From Locusta migratoria (lineage: Eukaryota; Arthropoda; Insecta; Orthoptera; Acrididae): a stretch of DNA of 64,000 nt. The position numbers and the translations under genes are program-made. A model generated the notes under the pieces. It had not been told where the DNA came from. It searched no databases and saw nothing but the letters and a program-made list of their open reading frames with translations. The DNA lies in assembly GCA_026315105.1 (NCBI GenBank), contig CM048745.1, positions 755,491,506 to 755,555,505 of the forward strand, in the 5' to 3' direction. Positions 22,601 to 32,431 of the stretch are shown piece after piece; the first letter of the stretch is position 1, and each line of letters starts with the position of its first letter.

Positions 22601-22744
22601 ATAAAAAAAATTCTTAAAATATAGATTGTCAAGTATAGACAAAATTTACTAAACTGACAAGTTCCACATCATTACAAAATGTCGTATACATGATCTAAGG
22701 AACAAGTATTAATCTAATCTACGGTCTTGTCTTCAAAAAGGCCG

Positions 22745-23630
22745 TTGTTGGTACTCGATGATTAAGAATGGTCTAGGCACTGCTGAAGATGCCACTCAAT
22801 TTAACACATTTGTTGGGAGCTGCAATAAATGGCAAAATCATCTGTCAAAAGAATCTGAAAGACTTGGTGTGAGACAACCCATAAAGTTAACTGCAATGGC
22901 AAAGGAAACAACACTTAGCACTGAACCCTGTGGTTCACCATTCTCCTGAATAAAAGTATTTGACAGGGCAATCTCATAGGCACCTTAAAATCGTGGTCTT
23001 TTCAAAATTCATAAATAGAAGTAGGCATATGCCTCTGGTCTCCCGAAGTATGCAAAGTACGGTGAATGCGTGTACCACCAACAGTTGTAACATGCCTTTC
23101 CCAAGTCAAAAAACATGGCTACTGTTTGACACTTCTGTAAAAAATAAATATATAAATATTATATGAGTTGATAGGGTGCCGAGATCGTTGACAGCAGAGC
23201 ATTTTTTTCAATGGTTTTAGGGCACAAAACTGTTGAGGTCATAAGCAGCAGAGCGGTGCTTACAAAAACCACATTGTGCATTTGTGATGAGATTCTGAGA
23301 TTTGAGCCACCACACCAATCAACTACATACATTCTGTCACCTTGCAGATGCTACTAGTGAGGGAGACTGGACAGCAGGTGGAAGGAAGATGTTTGTTCTT
23401 GTTACATTTAGATACAGGAATGACTATGGCTTCACACCAGTGTTTAGGGAACATACCACCTGTACAGATGCGGTTAGATATTCAGAGAAGAAAATGCAAG
23501 CCCTTGTGACACAGGTGTTGTAACAGCTGTACTTGAATGCCGTCTGGTCCTGGGGAGGAGGATTGTGATGAAGAGCGTGAATGTTGAAGCTCCCTCATCT
23601 TAAATTTGGCATTATAGCATAGCAACTGAG
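22745..23630 (-). pseudogene. I-like LINE RT fragment
   Basis: Minus-strand pieces parallel copy A: 'GPDGIQVQLLQHL', 'MFPKHWCEAIVIPVSK', 'TDDFAIYCSSQQ'. Frequent stops and small indels. The primary catalytic Asp segment (DLEKAYD) is not readable. Confidence 0.65.
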
Positions 23631-23639
23631 GCAAATGTA

Positions 23640-24430
23640 GATGTTAATGACAATGGGTGGAGATGATTAAATTTCTTACAAGTCTCAGAATATGACCGGT
23701 GGACTGGAGTCTTGTATTCCTGTATTTTCTTTTCCTATTGGTACACTGGGCCATTAAAATTTACACATCTAGGTGGAGGGGTACAAGGGCTTTCTGTGTG
23801 GAAAGGGCAGTTCAATCACTACAAACAGGATTGGTACCATACCTGGAGGACATGTGGCCAAAATGGAGGCAATAGAAGCAGTGCATAGGTGGTGAGACAC
23901 ACAGCTTCACATCACATCTGTCATGACCTTGACATTTCAGGCAGAGTATCCCCCATCAAAAGCCAGGATGAAAGTATTAATGTCTGTATGATTACCCTTA
24001 GGGTGCTTCTGGACGCAGCGAATGAAACAAATGCTGTGTCATTCCACGTTTACAGAGTTCCTCATCTGAATTTAGCAGAAGATACCTATGGAACATAATC
24101 CCTGGGTCACATTTAGAGACTAGTGAAGTATGATGTTCACTGAGATGTCTCCTAATTGCTGAGAGGCTCAAAGTGAGGCCGACTGACTGGCAGATGATGT
24201 TCAGATGAGGACAGAACCAGATTGCATCTTACTAAGTTCCTCAACTTTGCTCAATTTCTTTTCTATGTATTTAACTAAGAAGAGAGTTTTGGTAGTGGCG
24301 AATGTCTTCCCATCCAGCTTGATACAAACTAAGTATCCGGGAAAACCCTCTTCCCGGGGTGTAGACAGGGAGGGGAAGTCCTTGAAAGAAAAAGCAGTAA
24401 CTGAAGAAGAACTATTCTACTCCTAAGAGA
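23640..24430 (-). pseudogene. I-like LINE ORF1 with zinc-knuckle remains
   Basis: On the minus strand, 'CFYCLHFGHMSSRYGTNPVC' and a following Cys-rich stretch look like decayed CCHC knuckles of an I-clade ORF1 nucleic-acid-binding protein. One Cys is replaced by Tyr and stops intervene. Confidence 0.5.
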
Positions 24431-25439
24431 ATCTGACCACAGGAAAGAGACCATAAATCTCCACACGCTTCATATGTAAAGTGTCCACTCTGGTGCCACC
24501 CTATGGGTGCAACAGGAAGGACTGCCCGGCAGGATGGTCATTGCTGGGAGTTCCAATACCCCAAAAGGATATGTAACCACACCAGCGCATACATTGGGTG
24601 TTAACATCTCCAGTACCAAACGGGTATATAACAGCCCTCCCACATGTACTTGCTACAACTGCTGATGACCTAGTGGTGGTAGGGGGCTACGGTGAGAAGG
24701 GATTGGGGGGGGGGGGGGGGAAGGATTTGCTCCTTAGGGGCTAGGTAGGGAGTTCTCCTCCAAATGGCTCACACTCTACCTAAGGGGAACCAAACTGGGC
24801 CGAAAAACAGTGGGGAAACAGCAAGGAAAGTAGAATCATAAAGAACATTAGAACCATGGTATAGCTAGGCCACCTTAAATGGAAACAGCTAGAGAGGGGG
24901 TCATCAGAGGGGAGCGGAAAGGAGTTAGGACGGGAAGGAAGGGAATTGGGAGAGGTAATGCAGCCTGGAAAAATACGAATATACACCTTGTTTGTTCTTG
25001 TACTAATTGTGAATGTACTACAACACAATGTTATGCTTTCTTGTTAGAAAGAGAAAAATATGCCAATTCTTTAGGCCACCTTTTATAATTAGGTCCTCCT
25101 TCACATGTGTGATTATAAATGATTTGAATGCAAATATGTAGTATAATTTTACATCTACATGTTTTGATTCATTCCACATTCTTGATTGCAATTGCATTCT
25201 TGTCTAAAGTATTAAAGTGGAAGCTACAGTATTATTGGCAGAACAGAATTTACAGATCAATAATGTGTGAAACAGCCAACACTGATGCATGCATTCCATA
25301 GCAAAAGGGTGATCTATATGCTTCAATTTATGTTGTGCCTTAAGCTAAGTTTCATCACATTTGTTATCTTGCTTACATACACTAATGAGGAATGTGTACC
25401 ACATACATAAGAACAGTACAACTGCCCCTCACACCTTGA

Positions 25440-25761
25440 ATTAAGAACAGCGTATCCATTGTCGTCTCAGCTTCACGGCCATGGAGCAGGAAAAATGGTG
25501 TGAAGCCTGTGGTGTCTTGTCTTGCGGTATTGTAAGCAAATGTCATGACTGGCAGAATTGTATCCTAATCCTTCTGCTCAACATCGACAGCATGTCGGCT
25601 AACGTCTCGTTAAAACGTTCCGTAAGACCATTTGTCTGAGGATGGTATGCAGTTGTCATTCTGTGGACAATGTTGCACCGTGACATTACCTCTGATACTA
25701 GTTTTGACTGGAATACTTTTCCACGATCAGATATCATGACACGTGGTGCTCCATGCTTCAA
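25440..25761 (-). pseudogene. Gypsy integrase core end
   Basis: 'MISDRGKVFQS' carries the second core Asp and 'YHPQTNGLTERFN' the catalytic Glu. After a frame change it continues 'FAYNTARQDTTGFTPFFLLH' to 25,440, where the element is cut off. Confidence 0.75.
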
Positions 25762-27065
25762 AATAATGTCTTGTACAAGGGATGTTGCGATTCTGGAGCT
25801 TCTGCAGTCGGCACAGGTTTGGTGACAGCGTAGCGTGTGAGGTAGTCAGTGCAGACTATTATCCAACGGTTACCAGTTGTCAACTTCGGTAACCTCCCTA
25901 AAAGATTGATCCCAACTCGGTGCAATGGAGCTGCTACCGGCGGAATCGGTACGAGATGTCCTGGAGGTAATTGCGGCACATGCTTCTGTCGCTGGCACTC
26001 TTTACAGTGACTCACATAGTGCTTGACAGACCGATAGAGACCTTTCCAGTAATACCTGCGTCTGATTCTGTCTAGGGTCTTCACGAATCCCAGATGACCA
26101 GATATTGGAGCATCGTGGAAATATTTCAGAATAGCTGGCTGGAGATGACCTGGAACAACAAGTAGCCATTTGGGGCCCAGTGGATCGTAGTTGCTCTTAT
26201 ACAATGTTCCGTTTATAAGTTGGAACTCTCCATAGGTCGGTTCTCCTTTCTCCAAGGCCTCTATAGTTTTTAATAGTGCTGGATCTTCCCTCTGTTCAGC
26301 TGTAACGTCATCTAATTCAGTGAGAGCTGAAATTTCATTAATGCTGTTGTGTTCCACTAATAAATTCCTCAAAAAACAGTCGGCATCCTTGTGTTTGCGC
26401 CCGTTCTTGAATACCACTGTGACATCGTACTCTTGGAGTCTTAGTGCCCATCTGGCTAGTCGACCTGATGGATCCTTCAAGCTAGTCAGCCAACACAAAC
26501 AATGGTTGTCTGTCACGACGGTGAATGGTTTGCCGAATAAATACGGCCAGAACTTGTTGATAGCCCAGATAACCGCGAGACATTCTTTTTCAGTTGTAGA
26601 GTAGTTTATCTCGGACATTGAGAGAACTCTTGACGCATAGGCTACCACTTTTTCAGCACTTTCCTGAACTTGTACAAGCACTGCACCAATCCTATAATCA
26701 CTGGCGTCTGTGTGAAGTTCCATTTCTGCATTCTCATCGTACAAGGTTAGCACTGGTGTGGAAGTTAGAGCCTCCTTAAGTGCCCGGAAAGCTCTTTCTC
26801 TTGTCTCATCCCAGTAAAATTTGGCATCTCCCTGCAGAAGTTCTTGTAATGGACATGCCTTGTTACAAAATCCTTTTATGAAACGTCGGTAGTATGAGCA
26901 CAGCCCGAGAAAACTTCTCACATCACGAATGTGCTGAGGAGTTGGAAATTCTGTTACTGCCCTTACTTTATCTGGATCAGGACGAACACCATCTCCGTTG
27001 ACTAGGTGCCCCAGGATTTTTATCTCTTCTTTGGATTGAGACGGAGACCTGCAGCCTGAACACAC
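25758..27065 (-). CDS. Gypsy RT end, RNase H and integrase N-part
   Basis: Frame of 435 codons continuing the pol above. It has 'ILGHLVNGDGVRPDPDKVRA' and 'FLGLCSYYRRFIKGF' (RT connection), then RNase H 'LHTDASDYRIGAVLVQ', 'TTEKECLAVIWAINKF' and 'VVTDNHCLCWL'. The integrase zinc-binding HHCC region follows ('APISGHLGFVKTLDRIRRRY', 'HCKECQRQK'), then the core start. The first core Asp (expected in VGIDLLGPLP) is Asn: 'VGINLLGRLPK'. The frame ends shortly after 'VCTDYLTRYAV'. It overlaps the previous ORF by a frameshift. Confidence 0.85.
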   Translation of the reverse strand: MCSGCRSPSQSKEEIKILGHLVNGDGVRPDPDKVRAVTEFPTPQHIRDVRSFLGLCSYYRRFIKGFCNKACPLQELLQGDAKFYWDETRERAFRALKEALTSTPVLTLYDENAEMELHTDASDYRIGAVLVQVQESAEKVVAYASRVLSMSEINYSTTEKECLAVIWAINKFWPYLFGKPFTVVTDNHCLCWLTSLKDPSGRLARWALRLQEYDVTVVFKNGRKHKDADCFLRNLLVEHNSINEISALTELDDVTAEQREDPALLKTIEALEKGEPTYGEFQLINGTLYKSNYDPLGPKWLLVVPGHLQPAILKYFHDAPISGHLGFVKTLDRIRRRYYWKGLYRSVKHYVSHCKECQRQKHVPQLPPGHLVPIPPVAAPLHRVGINLLGRLPKLTTGNRWIIVCTDYLTRYAVTKPVPTAEAPESQHPLYKTLF

Positions 27066-28048
27066 TTCAACACAGTTGACAGGTGACTCAGATGTTCTTC
27101 AAATGTTTTCGAGAAAACGACAATGTCATCTAAATAGCAGAGACACGTCGTCCACTTAAGGTGTCGAAGTAAGTTGTCCATCATGCGTTCGAATGTGGCT
27201 GGAGCATTACACAATCCAAATGGCATTACTTTAAATTCATAGAGGCCATCAGGTGTAATAAAAGCTGTCTTCTCTCTGTCAGCTTCGTCAACCTCAATTT
27301 GCCAGTAACCTGTCTGCATGTCCATAGTTGTAGCTCCTTTCAAGCAGTCTAAGGTGTCGACAATACGCGACAATGGGTAGACATCTTTCTTTGTGATTCT
27401 GTTCAGCCGCCGATAGTCGACACAGAATCGCCACCTGCCATCCTTCTTTACGAGGACCACCGGAGACGACCAAGGACTCTCCGAAGGTTGAATAATGTCA
27501 TCTCGCAACATCATCGCCACTTCCTCCTGAATTATCCGTCTTTCAGCTGGCGACACTCTACACGAACGCTGGCTAATTGGCGGATGATCCCCAGTATTGA
27601 AACGGTGCTTTATCGTGGGCCGTTTTGTCTGACTTTTCCCCTGCGGAGGTGTGAATGCACCCGAAAATTGGCGTAGTATACCTAACACCTGCTGGTGTTG
27701 TTCCTTGGTCAGTCCAGGTCCTATTGGCAGTTCCACATTTGTTTCCTCCAGCGTGTTGTCTGTACTAACAGCAGGGCATGGGTCTTTATTGATGACGTTG
27801 AGCTCACCATCCTGGATTGGTTCAGCTGACCCGATACACATTCCCTTGGGGATAAGTTGTGACTGCTCGTGACAATTTGTGATCCAAATCTCTCCTTGAC
27901 CACCGGTAATGCTTATGATAGCCGTTGGTATGTGAATTTCTTTTGTGAGCCTGATAAACATTTTACTATCAACAAGAACTTCACAGTTTAACCAGTCTTC
28001 TGTGTTTGTGACTGCAACTCTTCTCATTGTCAACGGCAGTATCGTCAC
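27020..28048 (-). CDS. Gypsy protease linker and reverse transcriptase
   Basis: Open frame of 342 codons. The upstream frame (28,460-28,050) has the protease 'ALVDSGASFSVLS' with a stop and 'NVILGWDFL'. This ORF holds 'ISQRSCRVSPAERRII', 'DGRWRFCVDYRRLN', 'TMDMQTGYWQIEV' (catalytic Asp), 'MPFGLCNAPATFERMM' and the catalytic 'CYLDDIVVFS' near residue 303. It ends at 'GLRLNPKK', where a one-base shift leads into the next frame. It reverse-transcribes element RNA inside the capsid-like particle. Start is not native. Confidence 0.85.
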   Translation of the reverse strand: MTILPLTMRRVAVTNTEDWLNCEVLVDSKMFIRLTKEIHIPTAIISITGGQGEIWITNCHEQSQLIPKGMCIGSAEPIQDGELNVINKDPCPAVSTDNTLEETNVELPIGPGLTKEQHQQVLGILRQFSGAFTPPQGKSQTKRPTIKHRFNTGDHPPISQRSCRVSPAERRIIQEEVAMMLRDDIIQPSESPWSSPVVLVKKDGRWRFCVDYRRLNRITKKDVYPLSRIVDTLDCLKGATTMDMQTGYWQIEVDEADREKTAFITPDGLYEFKVMPFGLCNAPATFERMMDNLLRHLKWTTCLCYLDDIVVFSKTFEEHLSHLSTVLKCVQAAGLRLNPKKR

Positions 28049-28499
28049 ATTGTCAACGACAAATAACTTCCCAGAAAATTCTGTATTATGTGTATCCGGC
28101 GGTACAACTTCTTCAATTTGCAGCTCAGATCTTCCACAGTCAATGATAGCTTGTGATGCCTGAAGGAAGTCCCATCCGAGGATGACATTGTGACTTCATT
28201 CTGTTAACACGACAAATTCAAACGGGTGCATCCTGTTGTTGATGGTTATTCTTGCGATACAAGTTCCCGCTGGATGGACGTACTTTCCGTTCGCGACCTT
28301 CAACACAGTTGCCCCCGTATCACAGAACATTATCTTCTTTAGTGTGCGGCACTAATTATCCGATAATACAGAAAAAGAGGCTCCTGAATCAACAAGTGCC
28401 CGGACAGGTTGGCAGTCGATTATGACATCGATGAGATTTCTCGACATCTTAGCGACTGTCGTCCATGGAGGATTTTCATCTGCGGCGGTCTCACCTCCG

Positions 28500-28960
28500 T
28501 AGATGGTTGCCTCGCCGCCAGTACTACCAGTACTGGAGCAATTTAACCACGTTCACCAGATTTTGACTACCTCTCATCCTGCCGTGAAAGAAGAAATATC
28601 CTGTCCAATATCCTCTCAACCCCTTCTCATAGTGGTATTCCACTGGATATTGCCTACTTATGCAATATCCTTGTATGTCAGTAGTCCCTTCCTGCTTCAT
28701 GGCTCATATCCATGCAATAGATCCAGATCTACAACCTGTCTCTCTGACCTACACAATACCTAGCAGCCTTCCTACTCTGAGCACACTCCACCAAGCAACA
28801 GTACTGTAGTCCTCAACCCATACCTTGCATTTCTCCCCTTTCACCCCCCTCCACATGCTGTTTCAATTCCCATCACTGATTGCTGCTTCCACAGGGTGTC
28901 ATAGTCTCTCTGCAGCAGCTAGAGAAAGGTGTTCTCTGAGACTATTGTTGGTGAAGAGAA
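28500..28960 (+). pseudogene. Penelope-like element fragment (plus strand)
   Basis: 'PVLEQFNHVHQIL' parallels 'PGLEQLNYILRQG' and 'LLHGSYPCNRSRSTTC' parallels 'LPQGSYPCGRPRCKTC' of the PLE at 8.3-13.2 kb. It covers only the region between RT and GIY-YIG, and the endonuclease is not readable. Confidence 0.6.
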
Positions 28961-29354
28961 GTCTTACGTGTGCCCTTCTATGACTCATCATTTAATTGAG
29001 TTTTCCATTGCTTGATTTTACCTCCAGTATTTGCACTCATTTAGGAGTATATAGATTTTTTTTTTCCAGTGTTGACACTGGTGTGATTACTTTGAATGTG
29101 GAATGCCAATATATAAAACTGAAATTAAAGGATGAAATACTGGAGATTTATGTTCAGAAACAGTATTGGAAAAAAAAAAAAAAAAAAACAGAAATATTGG
29201 TGTAAATTGTTTCTAAACAAACATCTTCAATCGAAAATTATGACTCGGTTTCCATATTTCACATGAGAATATTTTCTGTGGCAGTGGTTACATCTACTTA
29301 GCTTTCAGATATGCTAAAAGTTACAATAAGTGATTTTATTTATATTTTAATATA
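28961..29354. other. no recognisable gene
   Basis: AT-rich sequence with an A18 run near 29,171, between a PLE fragment and the Copia left end. Confidence 0.5.
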
Positions 29355-29359
29355 GTTAT
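29355..29359. repeat. Copia target duplication, left (GTTAT)
   Basis: GTTAT precedes the 5' LTR and is repeated at 34,132-34,136 after the 3' LTR. This is the 5-bp duplication typical of LTR retrotransposon integration. Confidence 0.95.
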
Positions 29360-29640
29360 TGTTGTGATAATCAATTAAAAATGTTTATTATTATTTTTAA
29401 AGTACTGTGCTACTGTCTGTTATGTTTTGTCCACTTTGCAGTTGTCTATGCTTTGGCATAATAGTTCTTTGCAAAGAGTAAATGCATATACAGACTTTTT
29501 GTAGATTTACTGCTCTTTGTCTCTTGCCTAATGGTTGTGTGCCTCTTGAGTTAAAGATAACTGTGCCAGTTTTTCTTGTTAATAAAACTTGTCATTATCC
29601 TTTTGTGAGAATCAGTGGTATTATATTTAGCCTTTCAACA
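29360..29640 (+). repeat. Copia 5' LTR
   Basis: 281 bp, TGTTGTGATAATC...CAACA. Matches the 3' LTR apart from four substitutions (for example CTCTTTGTC versus CTCTTGGTC) and a shorter ATT tract. Confidence 0.95.
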
Positions 29641-29660
29641 GGTTATGGGCCCAGTAATCA
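29641..29660 (+). other. Copia primer-binding site
   Basis: GGTTATGGGCCCAGTAATCA begins right after the LTR. As I recall, GGTTATGGGCCCAGT is the primer-binding site of Drosophila copia, which pairs with an internal half of initiator tRNA-Met. Confidence 0.8.
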
Positions 29661-29769
29661 CTGAGTGACAAGTTTTGAACTGACAAAAGTAAAACTGAAT
29701 AGTGGGTGCATTATTGTAGTATTAAACTTGTGTGAGCAAAAGTTTTAAGGTTATTTCTGCTGTGTTAAA

Positions 29770-32241
29770 ATGATGGAAAACGAAATTTTTAGAATTACAA
29801 AACTCAAAGGCATTGAAAATTGGTCTGCCTGGAAATTTCAAGTTCGTGTTACTTTAAATGCTATGGGAGCTTGGGACATTGTCACAGGTCAAGTAATTAA
29901 ACCAGATTGTAATGACAACATGAATATTGAAGCAAGGCTGAAGTATGAAAAAGATCTTGTTAGATGGAATAAGTTGGACAATGCAGCTCAGAAAGTTATT
30001 GGAACATCAATTGAAGACAAGCCATTGCTACATATCATTAACTGTGAATCTTCAGCTGCTATGTGGATCAAATTACTTTCAGTTTATGAACAGAAAAACA
30101 GTGTAAGCATACATTTACTCCAGCAGCAATGGTATAACCTAAAAAAGGATATTTCAAATGATATGGCTACATATATTTCACAATTAGAAGACCTGGTACA
30201 TCGGTTAAGGAATCAAGGTGAAAATATTTCAGATTCTATGGTGATCACAAAACTGTTAATGACACTACCAAAAAGTTATAACCATTTTCTGAGTGCATGG
30301 GAATCAACACATCCGGATCAACAGACATTAGCAAATTTGACATCAAGATTATTGATGGAGGAAAAACGCCTTAATCTTCAGGAAGACGTGAAGGGGGAAG
30401 CATTTGCAGCAGGTACACAAAGAAGAAGTAATCATTTTAAGAATAATCCCTGTCCTACAAATAAAAATTCAAGAAAACAAGGTAAGTGCTTCAAATGTAA
30501 TAAACCTGGTCATTGGGCTAAAGATTGCAAAACCATGTGTAATAAACCCGGTCATTGTGCAAAAGAATGCAGAAGTACTGTATCAAAGCATCAAGGTCAG
30601 AATCAGTGTGAACTAAGAGGGGATGCTTTGATAAGCAAAATTTTAGCAGCCAATCATGTAAATAAAAATGCATGGTTTTTAGATTCTGGTGCTACTGATC
30701 ACATGTGTAATGAAATTGAATGGTTTGTAAATTACAGTCCATTTGAGAGTGAAGTCCAAATCTGTATTGGTGATGGTAGTTATATTACTTCACATGGGAA
30801 AGGCGACATAAACATTCTAGCCTTTGATGGTAAAAGGTGGAATGAAAAGTATTTGTCAAATGTTTTATATGTGCCAGATATTCGGTTTAATTTATTTTCA
30901 CTTGGAGCAGCATTAGACAAGGGCATACAATTTAAATCTGACAAGGCAACATGCAGACTTTTCAAGGGAGAGAAAGTTGTTGCAGTGGGAGTTCGTGAAG
31001 AAAGGTTGTATAGGATGAAATTTAAGATTTCACTTAGTGAAAATGACAGTGTTCAAGCAAATGTGGCTACCAAGGAAGATCTTAAAATTTGGCTCAAAAG
31101 ACTTGCTCATCAAAATTATCCCCATGTGAAAAAGTTTCTGAAGGATAGGCAGATTCAATTTAAAGAAGAAGATAAAAGTTTGTGTGAAGATTGTGTCGTT
31201 GGGAAAATTCATAAATTACCTTTCCACAAAAGTGATTCAAAGTCAAAAAGGGCAGGTGAACTGATTCACTGTGATTTGTGTGGCCCTATGCAAGTTGATT
31301 CTATTGGTGGTTCAAGGTACTTTCTTTTGTTAAAAGATGATTATTCACATTGGAGAACTGTGTATTTTCTAAGACATAAATCTGAAGTTGCGGAACACTT
31401 GGAATCTTTCATAAAAACTACTGAAAAACAAATTGAAAGTGGCATTAAAGTGATCAGAACTGATAATGGACTAGAATTCATTAACCATGAAGTGCGAAAA
31501 ATAATGCAGAATTATGGGATAACACATCAAAAATCAGTAACTTATTGTCCTCAACAGAATGGTGCAGCCGAACGTGAGAACAGAACTTTGGTGGAGACTG
31601 CAAGAACAATGATTCATGCAAGTGGGCTGCCAATACGACTGTGGGCTGAAGCCATTAATACAGCAACTTATATTTTGAATAGAACAGGTACAAGCAGTGT
31701 CAATGGCAAATCACCTCACAAAATGTGGAATGGATTGGATTATGATGTGACCAAACTCAGGATATTTGGAGAGATGGTTTATACACACATTCCAAAGGAG
31801 AGACGGCAGAAATGGGATTCCAAAGGTGAAAAAGGTTTTCTAGTTGGCTACGATACAGAAGTAAAGGGGTATCGTGTTTGGTTTTCTCATAAAGATCAAG
31901 TTAAAATATATCGTGACATTGTTTTCATCGGCAAATTATATAAGGACTGTCAATCAGAGAAAACTTTCAATACTGAATGTGTACCTTTCCTAATATCTGA
32001 GACAACTGATGATAAGCAGACTACTCAAGAGGAAACCCTGAATCAAACAGGAGAAGAAATTAGAATATTTGAAGAAGAATCAAATACTGAAGCCAACTGT
32101 AGATCTTCTATGCAAAATGACAATCAAGAGGTCATCAAATCTGAGAATAAAATTAGAAGCAGCCTACGAGACAGGTCAAAAATCAAAAAGCCTGTCAGAT
32201 ATGCCAACTGTAAATTCTACCTGCATAACGAAGTGCTATGA
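29770..32241 (+). CDS. Copia Gag-protease-integrase polyprotein
   Basis: Open frame of 823 codons. Gag begins at ATG 29,770 with 'ENWSAWKFQVRVTL'. The CCHC knuckle 'CFKCNKPGHWAKDC' is near residues 240-253. It is followed at once by a partial second copy, 'CNKPGHCAKEC'. The aspartic protease motif 'WFLDSGATDHM' is near 301. A GAG-pre-integrase zinc-binding region ('LCEDCVVGK') lies near 470. The integrase core shows 'HCDLCGPM' (Asp), 'RTDNGLEF' (Asp) and 'QQNGAAERENR' (Glu) near 500, 563 and 600. The RT should follow in frame, but a +1 shift near 32,200-32,240 ends the frame at 'FYLHNEVL'. Particles form in the cytoplasm; integrase acts in the nucleus. Confidence 0.93.
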   Translation: MMENEIFRITKLKGIENWSAWKFQVRVTLNAMGAWDIVTGQVIKPDCNDNMNIEARLKYEKDLVRWNKLDNAAQKVIGTSIEDKPLLHIINCESSAAMWIKLLSVYEQKNSVSIHLLQQQWYNLKKDISNDMATYISQLEDLVHRLRNQGENISDSMVITKLLMTLPKSYNHFLSAWESTHPDQQTLANLTSRLLMEEKRLNLQEDVKGEAFAAGTQRRSNHFKNNPCPTNKNSRKQGKCFKCNKPGHWAKDCKTMCNKPGHCAKECRSTVSKHQGQNQCELRGDALISKILAANHVNKNAWFLDSGATDHMCNEIEWFVNYSPFESEVQICIGDGSYITSHGKGDINILAFDGKRWNEKYLSNVLYVPDIRFNLFSLGAALDKGIQFKSDKATCRLFKGEKVVAVGVREERLYRMKFKISLSENDSVQANVATKEDLKIWLKRLAHQNYPHVKKFLKDRQIQFKEEDKSLCEDCVVGKIHKLPFHKSDSKSKRAGELIHCDLCGPMQVDSIGGSRYFLLLKDDYSHWRTVYFLRHKSEVAEHLESFIKTTEKQIESGIKVIRTDNGLEFINHEVRKIMQNYGITHQKSVTYCPQQNGAAERENRTLVETARTMIHASGLPIRLWAEAINTATYILNRTGTSSVNGKSPHKMWNGLDYDVTKLRIFGEMVYTHIPKERRQKWDSKGEKGFLVGYDTEVKGYRVWFSHKDQVKIYRDIVFIGKLYKDCQSEKTFNTECVPFLISETTDDKQTTQEETLNQTGEEIRIFEEESNTEANCRSSMQNDNQEVIKSENKIRSSLRDRSKIKKPVRYANCKFYLHNEVL

Positions 32242-32431
32242 ACCCATCTCATATCAAGATGCAATGGAATGTGACAATGCAGAAAATTGGAAACATGCTA
32301 TGCAAGAAGAAATGTATTCTCTTAATCTTAATGAAACTTGGATCTTGACTGAGCCCCCAGAAAACCAAGAAATACTTGACAATAGGTGGGTGTTCAAAGT
32401 GAAGAGGAGAACTGGATGGAACTGTGGATAG
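32069..32431 (+). pseudogene. Copia RT N-terminal part, shifted frame
   Basis: From about 32,235, 'EPISYQDAMECDNAENWKHA' and 'NRWVFKVKR' give the canonical start of Copia RT in a second frame. It is lost again near 32,408 after 'KVKR', where the frame shifts to 'LDGTVDRFKARLV'. The ATG at 32,069 is incidental. Confidence 0.85.

Larger units (their letters stand above)
19236..22720 (+). mobile_element. CR1-like LINE, 5'-truncated (copy 1, plus strand)
   Basis: Non-LTR retrotransposon with the end of an SGNH-hydrolase ORF1 (19,236-19,530), APE endonuclease (19,560-20,270) and reverse transcriptase (20,339-22,514). It ends in a 3' UTR closing with short TAATC repeats (22,709-22,720). It starts abruptly within ORF1 compared with the minus-strand relative at 48,829-52,745, so it is 5'-truncated as expected of LINE insertion. 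It lies between two minus-strand I-like LINE copies. Confidence 0.85.
22740..25100 (-). mobile_element. I-like LINE (copy B), endonuclease missing
   Basis: Minus-strand relative of copy A. ORF1 with a zinc-knuckle region (23,990-23,640) is joined directly to RT (23,630-22,745), skipping the endonuclease. The 5' part continues to about 25,100. The 3' end stops at the end of the plus-strand CR1-like element (22,720). Many stops. Deletion of the endonuclease could have happened at DNA level or through template switching. Confidence 0.6.
25440..28500 (-). mobile_element. Gypsy LTR retrotransposon, pol only
   Basis: Minus-strand Ty3/Gypsy polyprotein from the protease (about 28,500-28,050) through RT, RNase H and integrase (to 25,440). 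No LTR and no gag are attached at either end. The 5' side meets a plus-strand PLE fragment at 28,500. Confidence 0.85.
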
